Part shown: positions 11,774-61,579 of the stretch, piece by piece
Layout of the letters: every line of letters starts with the position of its first letter
Position numbering within the stretch: the first letter of the stretch is position 1
Source of the DNA: Cristatella mucedo
Taxonomy: Eukaryota; Bryozoa; Phylactolaemata; Cristatellidae
Assembly (NCBI GenBank): GCA_009760855.2
Contig: WPIO01000007.1
Coordinates: forward strand, 11,166,001-11,230,000
Reading direction: 5' to 3'
Length of the DNA stretch: 64,000 nucleotides
Translations under genes and position numbers: made by a program
Notes under the pieces: model-generated
Database searches by the model: none
Told to the model about the DNA's origin: nothing
Seen by the model: only the letters and a program-made list of their open reading frames with translations

Positions 11774-12299
11774 CTGCAAAGCACACGTGGACTGAGTGTG
11801 TTAGGTGAATAAGACAGTGCGTAGCTTTGCCAATCACGCTCACGTCGGAATCGAGATTGCAATGCTAAGACTAGCACTTGCTAAGATCCACATACCTTTG
11901 CACATTCTGCGGGGAGGCATAGGCGTGAGTGTGCACCCATCTGCAACTCTGTGCTCCACACAGCTGGCAGTCTTTCTCAAAGCTACAACCATCAATGGCA
12001 ATAACAATAATAGCAATATGCATTTCTCACTACGGTAAGGTCACACAAAGGGTGACCCCAAGTGTGCTTTTTCCACGTATTCTGCAGACTTTTCCTGAAA
12101 CCCGACTACGAAATGCAGTCACGCAACCGCATAAGTGGCCAAAGACGCAAATGTGTCACCTCTAAGCAGCCTGTACTTGAAAGCAACAGACAGATGTTCA
12201 CAGACTACACAGGCTGATTGGAAATGTTGCTAGTTATAGACTCGATGATAAGACGATGATAATTTTCGGTAAGCCTGATCCATGAGATTACAGGTGCAA

Positions 12300-12665
12300 G
12301 CGTACACCAGCTGTTCCACTCCTAGTCAAGACAGTTGGCGACATAAGCTTTTGCTCTGCAGATCTTAAACTATGGAGCTCACTTCCATAATTCTTACGCA
12401 ACGACAACTACTCTCCTGCTGCCGACTACGGTACATCCTTTCCAGCCATTCTGAGCTGCTACTTCCATGCTACTCACTACCTCAACTGCTCTTCTGACTC
12501 AGCTATGCTTCTCACTCCCTCTTTGTTGCGTGAGATGAAGTCTGTTGGCAACCGAATGCAAACCGAAAACCGCTTATGCTGTAAGTACGAAATACAAAAC
12601 TCTCCTGCGCAACACCCACATAGTCTTAGTGGCTTTGTGGAGTTACAGACGGAGATACAATACAA
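12300..12665 (+). mobile_element. LINE B 3' fragment
   Basis: From the AGCTGTTCCACTCCT block through CGACAACTACTCTCCTGCTGCC to the ACACCCACATAGTC 3' motif. The frame is broken. Confidence 0.7.
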
Positions 12666-12906
12666 CACAAAAATATCATGAAAAATACAACACAAGAATA
12701 TCATGGCAGATCTGCATCTTTGATCGAAATAATGGGACAACTCCTTTCTCAAAAAGCCATGATAAAAAAGTTCACAAGTAGTCACCCATTATTTTAAATA
12801 TATTAATCATAACATATCTCTAGCCGAGTAGTAAGCAGAATATGCGAATCAGGGGATGCTACGACCCGAGTTTAACATGTGGAAAATATATGTAGAAAAT
12901 ACTTGC

Positions 12907-13044
12907 CTGCTTCACTATCAAACGTGACCCTGAGAATACGCTCGACTTCTTTGCATGTAACATGTGCTTGCGTAAGATCCTCAAAATACAAGGTAGCAAG
13001 CTCGGTGCTCATGGGCATCGTTCCACGAAAGTCCATGGTACAGC
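12907..13044 (-). CDS. Exon of the KH-type gene with a GC donor, possibly RRM-like; phase 1/1
   Basis: The acceptor CTGTCTGCTGTAG and donor GCAG|GCAAGT bound 45 codons, including TELATLYFEDLTQAHVTCKE and ILRVTFDSEA. The LYFE start and the FDSEA strand resemble RRM-like units of PARP10/14-type proteins, but this is weak. The donor is GC rather than GT, with otherwise perfect consensus. Confidence 0.5.
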
Positions 13045-13119
13045 CTACAGCAGACAGAGAGAGAACTCAACAGGCAGAGAATGAACTCGGTTCACGTTGG
13101 AGCATAGCAGTGAAGATGC

Positions 13120-13197
13120 AGACTACTGTAAATGTAAAGCGCCAAGAAAGAGATTGAGCTCTCTGAGGGCGCTTTATCAAGAGCATTATTATTACTG
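13120..13197 (+). mobile_element. Solo LINE A tail
   Basis: GTAAATGTAAAGCGCC ... GAGGGCGCTTTATCAAG, then (ATT)n. Only the hairpin and tail are present. It lies about 80 bp upstream of the exon at 13044 on the minus strand. Confidence 0.8.
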
Positions 13198-13544
13198 CTC
13201 ATTGCGTTGTGTAACAGTGCAGTTAACAGTGCAGTTAGCCCACTTGTCGCCACTGCCTTCCAATTGCCTAGAGGGCAGCAGCTCCATGGAATTGCTGCAT
13301 TCATCTGGCTCGCTGATCTGGTTCGCCATCACCTACCACCGACTATGCAGCTATGCAGGCCTGTGACATGCTTAATGAACAACCTGCCCTGGTGTAGTTT
13401 TTTCGCACAGCAGAGAGCCAGCCGATGCCCAACACCGACAGTTTATTACCAACGCACGGAGCCGAAGAGCACATGACTCCCTTCGACCCCTACTCTCGCT
13501 CGACTCTCCACTCCTCCACTCTCCAGTTCACCATCTCCCCACCA

Positions 13545-13680
13545 GCCAATTACCGGCCTGTGTCCATACCACATCACAGGCGGACTACAGCTGTGCACCG
13601 GCCGACCCAGATGGTGAATCCACCATCTGGTCACTAGTGGGTTACCAGCCTGTGTCCATGCCACATCACAGGCTCAACAG
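13545..13680. repeat. Direct 27-bp repeats with an intervening foldback
   Basis: CCTGTGTCCATACCACATCACAGG occurs near 13557 and, with one change, near 13649. Between them, CAGATGGTG and CACCATCTG form a 9-bp hairpin with a 4-base loop at 13608-13629. Confidence 0.7.
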
Positions 13681-14440
13681 AGAAGCCGGCATACAATACA
13701 TACATACACACGTACATACGAACTACACATGGCACAAGAAAAATCTGGCAAACCTTTGGGATGGGGGCCCTCTTATCCCGAACATGGGCATCGAATTGCA
13801 GAAGCCGCTTCTCCTGTGCAATCAGCAACCCCTGATCACTTGGTTAAGTGAGACAGCTGGTTTTTGGTAATAAGTAAAAGTTCAGCTGATTCAGCAGCTT
13901 AATCTATACAGTGAAAAAGCAGCCTTTGCTGGTGAATCATCGAGCAGCTTTTGCCGATCGACATTGAGCAGTGATAGCACATGCAGGCCACTTCCAAAAC
14001 TTGACCAAAACATGTTATGAGAGAGCGATAACGAGCCAGAAGACTTTTGCATCCGACAAGGAGCGATCTTACCCAGCATTTACTTAGCTGCACGGGCGAT
14101 TTATGAGTAGTCAAATCTTGATAAATTCAGCGAGCAGTTCAACGGTAATTAAACGATATTTAATTGCTGTACCGCTGCTTTGATCCCTCCCAGCGTGCCG
14201 AATTCCATCAACTCCCTTACTGCTTGTATTTCTGACAATCCCACGTGGATGGCAACAAACCTTCTTAAATTGAATGACGACAAAATCAACTTAATGGTTA
14301 TGGGGAAAAGCAAACCGGATGTAACTCAGAAAATAGAAAGCTTAATGCTAAAAATCGGCTCTGCCAGCATATCTCTTTTGGCATGTGCAAGAAATCTGTG
14401 TGCCATGTTCCAAGCTGACCATTCACTAGAAGAGCTCAGA

Positions 14441-15185
14441 CTGGTTCTACAGCTAGCCATCACGTCCGATCCCTATCCAAGAATAGGAGCTGTCTCCCAC
14501 AGTTGCTTGTAAAAAATTTAACTACCTCCTTAGTTCTGTCTCGGCTTGATTATTGTAATTCCCTTTTGGCTGGGCTACCAAAAAAGCTATTAGGCCACTG
14601 CAGCTGACTATGAATATGGCTGCAAGGCTAGTCTTCAAGTCCCAGAGGTTTGACCACGTGTCTCCTTTGCTAAAAGAGCTAGGATGGATGCCGGTTGAGC
14701 AACAGATACAGAGCAAAGTTCTTATGCTGATCCATAAGGCCCGCCACGGCTTGGCTCCTTAGTACCTAGCTGAACTGCTGCATCAGTTTCAGCCTGTTCG
14801 CGACCTCAGGTCCTGTATGGACAATAAACTAGCTGTTCCATTCCTCAGCTTAAAGACCGTTGGCGACAGAAGCTATAGCTCTGCAGGTCCTAGACTATGA
14901 AACTCGCTTCCACAATTCTTATGCAACGACAACTACCCTCCTGCTGCCGACTATGGCTCATCCTTTTCAGCGATCCTGAGCTGCTACTTCCATGCTACTC
15001 ACTACCTCAACTGCTCTCCTGACTCTGCTATGCTTCCCACTTTCTCTTTGTTGCGTGAGATGAAGTCTGTTGGCTACCGAATGCGTACCGAAAGCCGCTT
15101 AGGCTGTGAGTGCGCTATACAAAACTCTCCTGCGTAACACCCACATGGTCTTTATGACTTTGTGGATTTACAGAAGGAGATAAAT
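14441..15185 (+). mobile_element. LINE B 3' part nested in LINE A
   Basis: It starts in the TASxASHHVRS block and runs through the LINE B C-terminus to TTTACAGAAGGAGATA. Setting it aside makes the host reading continuous (ending SLEEL, resuming SKVKSANF). Stops are present. Confidence 0.75.
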
Positions 15186-15480
15186 TAGTTCCAAAGTCAA
15201 GTCTGCTAACTTTCAGCTGCATGCAGTTACATTGCTAAAATTCGAGCTTGATGAGGCGGGGATACTAAATCCAAATTGGTCCATGAATTTGGGACATCTC
15301 ACCTCGACTTCTGTAACTAACTGCTTGCTGGTTTACTGGCCCTTGCAATCAGATGCTTATTGTTGGTACAACACTGTGTAGCTAGGCTTGTCTGCCAAGA
15401 GTGTTGCAGCTGCCACATCACACCGCCTCTCGCCGACCTGCACCGGCTCCCAGTCAAGCTACGCATCGACTTCAAGGTGT

Positions 15481-16327
15481 CATATTCCAAAGCGACCTCT
15501 CGTTAGACGACCATATCAGCTCCACAGTCAAATCCGCCTATTTTCAGCTTCATAGCATTGCTAAAATTCGGGCTTGTTTAGATAAAGATACCACATCTAA
15601 GTTGGTCCATGCATTCGTGACATCTCGTCTCGACTTCTGCAACTCACTGCTTACTGGCCTACCAGCATGTGCGATCAGGCGATTGCAGCTGGTGCAAAAC
15701 TCCGCAGCTAGACTTGTCTGCCGTGAGCGTAGCAGTTGCCACATTACTCCACTTCTCGCCGACCTGCACTGGCTACCAGTCAAGCAACAGATTGACCTCA
15801 AGCTTTTGTAGCTCACTTTTAGGTCCCTTCATTCTATGGCTCCAGCCTATCTCTCAGATATACTACCCCATCAGGCCAAGCATCGTACCACCCGCTTTTC
15901 GGAATACAACAGTCTCCCAATACCTCGTACAAACCTTAAATCCTTTGGAGACCGTGCATTTAGTTCGTATGCTCCCAAAGCCTGGAACTCCCTCCCGACC
16001 TGCGTCAGAACATCCCATGACCTGACCACATTTAAAAAGAACCTAAAAACACACCTATTTAGGACAGCATTTAGTGGGTCCCTGTGATTCGTCCTTCACG
16101 TGCTTATGCGTGCTGACACTGTGCATGCTGCCACTAACCACATTTGCATGCTGACCCAGTGCATGTCACCCCTAACCATATTATTCATTTCGTTTGTTTT
16201 TCAAGCATGATTTTACTTACCATTCAATTGCATTTCACTTTACAGCAAATGTAAAGCGCCTAGAGAGAGATTAAGTTCTCTGAGGGAGCTTTATCAAGTG
16301 AATTATTATTTTTATTATTATTATTAT
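15481..16327 (+). mobile_element. Younger LINE A 3' part nested in LINE A, 5-bp duplication
   Basis: It starts at VIFQSDLSLDDHIS (15481) and continues to the hairpin and (ATT)n at 16327. AAGGT flanks it on both sides. One internal stop after the FKL/VL position at 15809 and a frame change make it non-coding as it stands. Confidence 0.85.
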
Positions 16328-16845
16328 AAGGTTTTGTCACTCACTTTTAGGCTCCTTCATTCTTTGGCTCCAGTCTACCTATCGGATCTACTGTCCCACC
16401 AGGCTAGGCATCATACCACCTGCTTATCGAAATCTGATCGTTTAGCTATACCTTGTACGAACCTCAAATCCTTTGGAGACCGTGCATTTACTTCATAGGT
16501 TCCCAAAGCCTAGATCTCACTCCCGACTGACGTCGCGATATCCTCCCTACTTGAGCACATTTAAAAGAAACTAAATACTCACCTGTTTATCACAGAATTT
16601 AGTGGGTCCTTGTGATTTGTCCTCTGGGTGCTTATGGATGCTGACACTTTGCATGCTGCTACTATATATACATACATACATTACATGTTGACCCTGTGCA
16701 TGTCACCTCCAACCATGTTATGCTTGCTGGCATCATGCACGTTACCACTAACCATTTGATCACGCTACCTTTACAGCACATTTAAAGTGCCAAGAGAATA
16801 AGTTCTCTGCGCGAGCAACACAAATGTATTAAATTATTACTATTA

Positions 16846-17204
16846 TTAATTAACGTCAGGATCGGTAGCACTTGCTCAAGCCAAGCCATTTCAATTAATC
16901 TATCGCAAACTTATTTTCAAGTGTTATTTTAATAACTATTAAGTTTTATTTCAAAGTACCTATTGTGAATGAGACAGGTTTTACCGGGATGGGTGTGACT
17001 GATTGTGCAAGTCGACACCATCTGTCGCCCAGTGACTGATCTGCTACATGTTCGTTCGCAATTAATACCATATCGTAGACTGTCTGTCTAATAAAATATT
17101 ATCGAACAAACAGCTATTTTTAATATTCACTGGGGCTTCTACACAACCAAATAAATTTCCGCATGAGAAACGGAAGACGTGTATTTTTCATAAAAGTAAA
17201 AACA
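16846..17204. other. AT-rich, no feature recognised
   Basis: No ORF or shared repeat was seen between LINE A and SINE2. Confidence 0.45.
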
Positions 17205-17375
17205 TACTAGGTTTAATAGCCTCTTTTGTATAGCGACTGAAGAGCCTATACGGCAATCATCACCGCTTGCAGTGGCGATACAGGATCGCCCACCACAGGA
17301 TTCGAACCCACGACCTCGGAGCCGAGGTCGTGAAAAGCAACCGCCTTACCTAGTGAGCCATCACGGTTCACCTGC
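17205..17375 (-). mobile_element. SINE2, well-preserved copy
   Basis: On the minus strand: GAGCCGTGATGGCTCACTAGGTAAGGCGG-type head, perfect B box GGTTCGAATCC, then GGCGATCCTGTATCGCC and the body to a TATTAAACC end. Confidence 0.8.
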
Positions 17376-18290
17376 GATCACCTCACCTCAAAATCAACAG
17401 CGCCTCGTCTCGACAAATGAAAAAACGCAGTTGATAACTGGTTGATTCTTAAAGATGCTATGAGCATCAGGCGAGTGCCATTGCCATGGCCGATAGCGTC
17501 AACGCAAGCAGCACTGGGCAAACTCAAGTGTAACGGACTACGTGCGACCATTGAAAGCGAAACCGAATCCATGAGGTGCATGACACGAACGAAAAGGGCC
17601 TGCGGCTGTGGTTCGGCGGGTAAAATGAGAGAGAAATGCATATACTCTGCACTCTCTCAGCCACCACTTGATAGTAACAATTTCCAACCCCTGGCGGGAA
17701 CAGATGCCTGGGCGTGGAAGCAACGAACAGCGTCCGTCCTGTGGAGCCGAACAAATGATCAATACCTCCCACTCCTCGAGTCTGCAAGCTTTCGCCTTCG
17801 TCTGGAGGATCTTCCATGGCCTTTCTACCTTTCCGACGTATAAGGAGAGCCTCAGAGCGAACGCGTGACCCAAGCGTCGGCCTCAAAGGGAGAAGTCGCT
17901 GGACTCGCAGAAAGAGGGAAACCCCAGATGCGATGGCAACCAAAGCCTCCCGTGCGGCACGTTCTCTGTGCATTAAGCCTAAAGCAGTATTTTATTGGAA
18001 AAAATAAAATAAAAATTTACATTCTGCGTTACTAAGAACGAACATTGTGATGAGTGCACAGTAACCATCTCGACCTCCCGCAATAAAGAGTAAAGCAGCC
18101 TGCTTATCAAGCCCGTGATACAGGTTCATTCATTGCTGCCAGCAATCCTCTCTGATACAAGAAAGCTCACATCCACTAATCAAAATTCTCAGCCCATAAA
18201 TTTCGTGGAATATGACGCGATATCGGCGTCTTTAACTGACCAGCAGTGGAATTCCCTAGCCTGAACAAGTTTTCGGTTTTCGGCTGGTAG
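17376..18290. other. Unassigned; overlapping open frames at 17442-17973
   Basis: Frames on both strands stay open for up to 149 codons. No domain, codon bias or splice pair convinced me. GC is higher than in its flanks. Confidence 0.3.
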
Positions 18291-18299
18291 CTTATGGGC

Positions 18300-18720
18300 A
18301 GTGGTGGGCGGCCCTATACCCGAGGACTTGTCTCCTCCGGTATACTATTTATCCGTTGCGCCTGTCGATTGCCATGGTCTGCGTAGTTTCGGAATACAGC
18401 CTTTAACATCAGACAGTATTCTGACTCTCTGTGAAGCCTTTAGCGATGACCTTCGCACTTGGATGGCCTCTGACTTCTTAAAGCTTAATTACGATTTGAC
18501 CAATTTAAAGTTATGCAAGCCTCTTGCCACAAGTTGAAAGACTTCACCCATTAAATTGCGGCAGTTAGCATCACTCCTTCGACGTCTGCCCGTAAATTAG
18601 GCTACCTATTCCGAAACGAATTGTCATTGGATGAGAGAATTTCCACCACAGTTAAGTCTTCACTACTTTCAGCTAAGGAACACTATCAAAATCAGAGTTA
18701 GTTACAAACAAATGTGGTTT
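18300..18720 (+). mobile_element. Diverged LINE A fragment
   Basis: The reading LRTWMASDFLKLN matches the LINE A post-RT block (IRTWMAANFPKLN). A degenerate ISxTVKS-like stretch follows. Confidence 0.6.
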
Positions 18721-19335
18721 CCGCGACGAACGGTCTATGGGCTATGCACTTCGCCAGCTCGGTCGCGGCAGCCGTGCGTTGGCCAACCATAAACTCGGCA
18801 ATCGGTCAGAAATTCGGCCATCTGTGCCTGAAAGTCGGGTTGCCTGCGGACAAGGACAGGACCGGTAGCAAGCTTTCACACTGACGCAGACAGTTTTCAG
18901 TGAGGCTCCACAGATTAGAAATCGGACCAAGTCGAAGTTAAGTCAGTAAGAAGCAGCTAACTGGATTTAGCTGTTGCGATTTGCTGACTAAGCTTCGTTT
19001 GGCCTACGAGGGGCACCTTTGTAGGCGTTAATTGGTTCCTGCTCTAGCCACGTGGGATGTACAGCAAATTGCAGCCGCCTACTGGGCTCGATTGGTCATG
19101 CGGGAGCTTCCACTGACACGTTACTAACACGACCAGGCAATAAACTGTCGACGTAGAGCCTTTGGACGGTGGCCATGAGTCTTATTGCTTGCAACTCACT
19201 GAAGCTTGGATCGAGCGACCGTTTTACACACCTCGGATAGAGAAGGTGCAAGAAATAGCAGTAGCTGCTACAACCAGAAGACATTGCATGAGAAAGCACC
19301 AAGGTGTCATGGCTAGTGGAGCCTGATGCTTATGT
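18721..19335. other. No feature recognised
   Basis: No supported ORF, repeat or splice-bounded exon. Confidence 0.4.
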
Positions 19336-19339
19336 ACAG

Positions 19340-19700
19340 TTAAAGAATAATAACAATAAATTTGTAGAGTGCTTCATGTTGTTTTATGGTTTATTTCGGG
19401 TTTATGCTTCTATCGTTAATTGAATTATGGTTGAATAAGTAGATGTTTTACAAGGGTGAGTCACTGCTGAGAGAGGAGCAGGCTGTGGGAAACAGCATGG
19501 AGGGGAGAACGGCTGTGTGGTGTAATGCTGCAAGCATTGGCGGAATACACAAGTGTTAAAGCCCCCCTCGGTATGTGCCTTTCGTCGTTTGTGTACCTGC
19601 GCCTGGTTGGTGTCTGAGCGCCAGCTTACACTCCAGAGAACTTTATCTCTTTCTAGGCACTTTACATGTGCTGTAAAGGAAGCACGATCCAGTTAATGGG
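19340..19700 (-). mobile_element. LINE A tail split by an insertion of about 255 bp
   Basis: AATAATAACAATAAATTTGTAGAGTGC at 19345-19371 and CAGAGAACTTTATCTCTTTCTAGGCAC from about 19635 are the two sides of one reversed LINE A hairpin. The intervening sequence is of unknown type. Confidence 0.6.
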
Positions 19701-19789
19701 CACTTTGGAACAGGTCACCTAGATTCCGTGCAGACGCAGCAGGAGATAGGCTGGCAGAGATGAATTAGAGCGTTGCTAGCAAGGGATTT

Positions 19790-19945
19790 GCTGAGCCGTG
19801 ATGGCACACTAGGTGTGGCGGTTGCTTTACGGGTTCGAATCCTGCGGTGGGCGATCCTTTATCGAAGCTGCAGCGATGGTGATAGCCGTAAAGTCTCTTC
19901 TGTCGCTATATAAAAGAGGCTGTTGAATTCAGCTAGTATTTATTT
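19790..19945 (+). mobile_element. SINE2 copy
   Basis: GAGCCGTGATGGCACACTAGG head, B box GGGTTCGAATCC, body GGCGATCCTTTATCG ... GCCGTAAAGTC, ending TAGTATTTATTTATTTA. Confidence 0.8.
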
Positions 19946-20039
19946 ATTTAATGACATTAGCCTTCTCGTGGTACTATACCGATTCAAAATTGTTACAATA
20001 ATGATTAACTGATTGCTGCTGACTCGAACTTAAGACCTA

Positions 20040-20208
20040 GATGGGCCGTGATAGCCCAAGAGATAAGGTGCTCCCTCTTCACGACCGAAGTAGTGACTTC
20101 GAATCCTGCAGTGGGCGATCCTTTATTGCCAAGCACAAGTGGTGTTGGCAGCCATTAGGGCTCTTCTGCCGCTATAGAATGAGGCTGTTAAATCAGCTAA
20201 TATTATTA
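20040..20208 (+). mobile_element. SINE2 copy
   Basis: GGGCCGTGATAGCCCAAGAGATAAGG head, box CTTCGAATCC, then the same body and an AGCTAATATTATT end. It is a second copy about 95 bp from the first. Confidence 0.75.
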
Positions 20209-20779
20209 ATGTAAGGTGTTATGCTGTGAAGTAGGAGCACTTTGCTTGTGCGATACTAATGCCCCGATACTAATGTCCCAAGTTTTTTGGGCCGTGCTGT
20301 CCAAATCTGTTTTATCTTGTTAGTCAATGTCGAACCTGGATGTTTGCAAAGAGTGGGAAGTGTTTTCCACTGCAAAGCGCTTGGGATTTCACAAAACCAA
20401 AGGTCTGCCGCTGGTGGCTGCCCATTTAACCCAGGCATTACATTAACAGCTACACTGATGAACATTTCTGATTTCTTACAAGAGCCCTTCAATCACGGAC
20501 ATTTAAACGAGATTGCCGTGAAGTGTTAGTCAGAGTGCTTTGACTATAACTTTTTTATATAATAAGGGAATCATTTGTCTGGCCTTGATGGCGACTCGAT
20601 TAAAAATGCCTCGATGTCCATCAAAGGTCACGGTTCGTTGCCCTGTCCGAATTCGGGAAAGTACCAGCAGCCAAATGTTTGGTGGTTGCTTGTCAAAGTT
20701 TCGTGACTCTGCGAGGCTACCGATAGTCCTTGGCCCGGAAGTTTCGACTGACAGTACATGGCCAGGTGACTTACTTAAG

Positions 20780-21578
20780 GGGAGTGAGAACGAGAATGTT
20801 GCTTTTGGTTTCGGAACTCGGTGAACTAACAAGCAGACTGCTGCGCGACCACGTGCTTTCGAGCTGAGCTATCGATGGCTACACTTTCATACACACTAAA
20901 TCGTGTAGCCTATTAGCATCTGCTGCTGGTGTAGTCAGTCTCTGGATGAATACTAGTGAGACCGGTTGCTGGCCCAAAGTCCATAAGCTTGACATGCTGC
21001 TTCTACCTTACAGGAGTGGCAGAATCGTTCACATATAGCTTTATGCATTGCATGGTACCTAAAGCAAGCAGCTGCCCTACCAATCCAGGTCGTTGCCAGT
21101 TTACCCTGACTCCAGGCGCCTTTCTCTGCACCGTGGCACTTGAAAATGACCAACTCGTCTAGAGTGCTTACCAGATAAAGGCTGCTTAACTTTGTCAATC
21201 TAAACAATCGGCAAGTGGAAATCACTTAACATATGTGGTGGTCTGTGGTGAGCCGGGAGGTTGGTCATGCTCCGTTGTTGGGGCTGCAGAACTGACTACT
21301 TTTTCAACATTCATTTTAATAACACATCTGACGCCTCAGCCCCAAATTTCGCGCACTGTCTGACTCACTGCCTTTTGTGGCTCATGTGCATGGGTTTACT
21401 CACATCAAGGATCACACGTTCGACCAAGTTTTCTCATACAACCGCACTTTGCCATCACCAGTTATTAGCAATCCTGTTTATCTGACCACATGCAGATCTC
21501 ATTCAGTCTACAATGTGTGCCCTCCTCCTCCTGCTCTAAAATTGCCTGTGAATCGTGAAATCTCGAGATCCTTGACCA
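20780..21578 (+). mobile_element. LINE A 5' part (endonuclease region), lacking the 27053 insertion
   Basis: Near-identical to 26304-27229. Its 3' half reads as LINE endonuclease end (FNIHFNN, VHGxTHIKxHTxDQVFSYN, ISNP). It begins at GGGGAGTGAGAACGAGAATG and ends at GAGATCCTTGAC. Confidence 0.75.
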
Positions 21579-21833
21579 GTGAATGGCCAGGTAGGGCAGA
21601 CGAGATTGGGGCTCGGAAAGAGCCGTGGGCTGGGCTGGCCGGGGCTTCGTATTCAATCCTGGACAGCTCTTGTCACCTGCTCCCTTTCCCTCTGTGATGC
21701 TGGCTTTGGCCGAGCAGCTGCGCACGCATTGCCTGTCTCGTAGAAACCGCTGGCGAACCGAGCAGGCACTTGACCCAAGCGGCAGCCAGCTTGAGTCCCG
21801 AAAAGCAGCAGCGGCTCATTCACTCCTTTTCTG

Positions 21834-21862
21834 TCGCCAGCCGGCTAGTAGCCGGCTGGCGA
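21834..21862. repeat. Perfect inverted repeat, 14-bp arms
   Basis: TCGCCAGCCGGCTA, single G, TAGCCGGCTGGCGA. Very GC-rich, and would form a stable hairpin. Confidence 0.9.
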
Positions 21863-22046
21863 AGCAGCGCGTTCTACTACTGCTTGCTACTACTATGCGC
21901 ATGCCTTCGTTTCAGGTGTTGACTCGGACTGAAAGTTCTCCCGATGGGTGGTTTATGGCCGATGACTGACTTGACGTAGCAGCGCATGGCTAGGCAGAGC
22001 AGACACTATTAAGAGTCGGAGATCAGTGTGCAGAGCTTAGCAGCGT

Positions 22047-22075
22047 CGGTGGCGCTAGGAGCTCTAGCGCCACCG
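22047..22075. repeat. Perfect inverted repeat, 12-bp arms, 5-base loop
   Basis: CGGTGGCGCTAG, loop GAGCT, CTAGCGCCACCG. Confidence 0.9.
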
Positions 22076-22079
22076 CTCC

Positions 22080-22840
22080 TCTTACATAGCAGCTATTTCC
22101 CTTGTCTGCAGCAGCCTCACGAACCTCGCCGTCAAGCTCGAGAGCAAGGCTACCAAGGGCTTCCCAGCTTCCCGTGAAATACGCTAGTGGTCCACCAGGC
22201 CTTACCAGGCACTCGGTGAGCGATTGATAAGCATTGATTTGATTGAGCGTTTGATGAGCATCACGATTGATGAGGATTCAATTTCCTTCACTCGTCCAGT
22301 CATCCACATTGCAGCGCACGAATGAGCTTCATAAGGATGACGCTATTCCTTAGACACATTTAACGGTAACAAAGCACGCCCGGCAAGGAGTCAGCAAGCG
22401 AAGTCAGTGCGCGAGGTGTGCGGCAGGCGGCACAGCTGCAATGCGGCCGCAATGACGTTGCCCAAAGGTGACAGCTATAGCGCTGCCTTCGACACACGCG
22501 CACCTAGGCCGCGCGAGCGCCATCTCGCGCTTACCCAACCCCACGAACACCATGTGTCGGCGCGCCGCAGCTTCGACTCAGAGCCGGAAAAAAAGAGCTG
22601 AGAGCTCGCCAAGGGTAGCGGCCAATGGCAGCAGCCAGACACCCTAGGAACGCCCAGCTGGCTGCACCGTCGACTTAGTCGATGCTGGGCCCGGCTCCAA
22701 AATGCCAATCACTGACGGCCAATCGAGGCCAATGAAGTGAAGCAGGCACGTACACACTCTGATTGCAGCAGCAGTAGCTTGAGTGGACAACCAATCTTCG
22801 AGAGACTGACGGCCTGAGCTCGAACGGTTGCCCTCGTTGA
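22080..22840. other. GC- and CpG-rich stretch between the two minus-strand genes
   Basis: Many CpG dinucleotides (for example GCGCGCGAGC-like runs near 22500). It could be regulatory DNA, but I see no TATA or initiator element worth naming. Confidence 0.3.
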
Positions 22841-22845
22841 CTCAC

Positions 22846-22951
22846 CTAAGTTTTCGTGCAGAAGCAAAACAAGGCAAACGGAAGCCAAGACAGAGACTTC
22901 CACTGCCGCCTCTGCTGCGGCCGAAGCAGACAGACCGAAGGGCTCATTCAT
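22846..22951 (-). CDS. Possible first coding exon of the minus-strand KH-type gene
   Basis: An ATG opens 35 codons (MNEPFGLSASAAAEAA, then a hydrophobic VLASVCLVLLL run) ending at a strong phase-1 donor, TTAG|GTGAGT. The phase matches the exon at 13044. It begins only 120 bp beyond the CARMIL stop, so it could instead be CARMIL 3' untranslated sequence, and the implied intron would be about 9.8 kb. Confidence 0.22.
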
Positions 22952-23070
22952 TCCGACCGCTCGCTCCCTGGAGCGGCTGCGGCATCCTCAGCAGACTGCC
23001 GCAACGCCTGGCAAGTTCAAAAGAAGGAAACGAGAAAAAAACTGTAAGGAGCGCACCGAAGCTCAGGCGC

Positions 23071-61117
<38,047 letters not shown>

Positions 61118-61579
61118 CTGCAAGTGCTACAACGAAGCCCGAGGTATTAGGCACAACCGATGACGTCAAGCTCCCGAAGAGCTTTTCAAGTAGTTCGATC
61201 AACCGCTAAGCTGACAGACGAAGTGTGTGCCACATGCTGACCGTGCGCCAGCCAGCTGAGACACTTATCAGCAAATAGCTGTCCGGTTAGAGCAGCCGGA
61301 TAGGAAGCAGGTGGGCATAAGAAGGCTAACGTTGAATTTTTTATTATCTAGACCGGCAGCCTCCATTAGAAAAGCCGAGTGAGTTCAAGTAACAAAGAGT
61401 CCCCGGATGTTCTCTTCCTGCTCCAAATCCAGTGCCATTACATCACCAATCGATGTGGCTCACGGTGCAGCTGCATCGGCATTCCCTTCATCAAAGCCAT
61501 ATGCTTCCTAGCTCTTTAAGGTTTTACCAAACCGACGCACCCAAAGACTCGTCCCACAAGTAAACGCAATGATGGATCA

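Larger units (their letters stand above)
14165..16845 (+). mobile_element. Old LINE A copy split by a LINE B and a younger LINE A
   Basis: The host parts are 14165-14440, 15186-15480 and 16328-16845. The first covers NDDKINLMVMGK ... SLMLKIGSASIS, the second VKSANFQL onward, the third the block after the FKVLSLTF join, the 3' UTR and a degenerate hairpin. All are inactive. Confidence 0.8.

Noticed and set aside
17205-17375. Functional tRNA gene (perfect B box)
   Set aside because: The same body follows the tRNA-like head in at least six copies, and the acceptor and anticodon stems do not pair well; it is a SINE.
20220-20780. Coding exon or ORF1 of LINE A upstream of the endonuclease region
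   Set aside because: Open frames exist on both strands, but this stretch is not shared with the second LINE A 5' copy at 26.3 kb, so it is probably unrelated flanking DNA.
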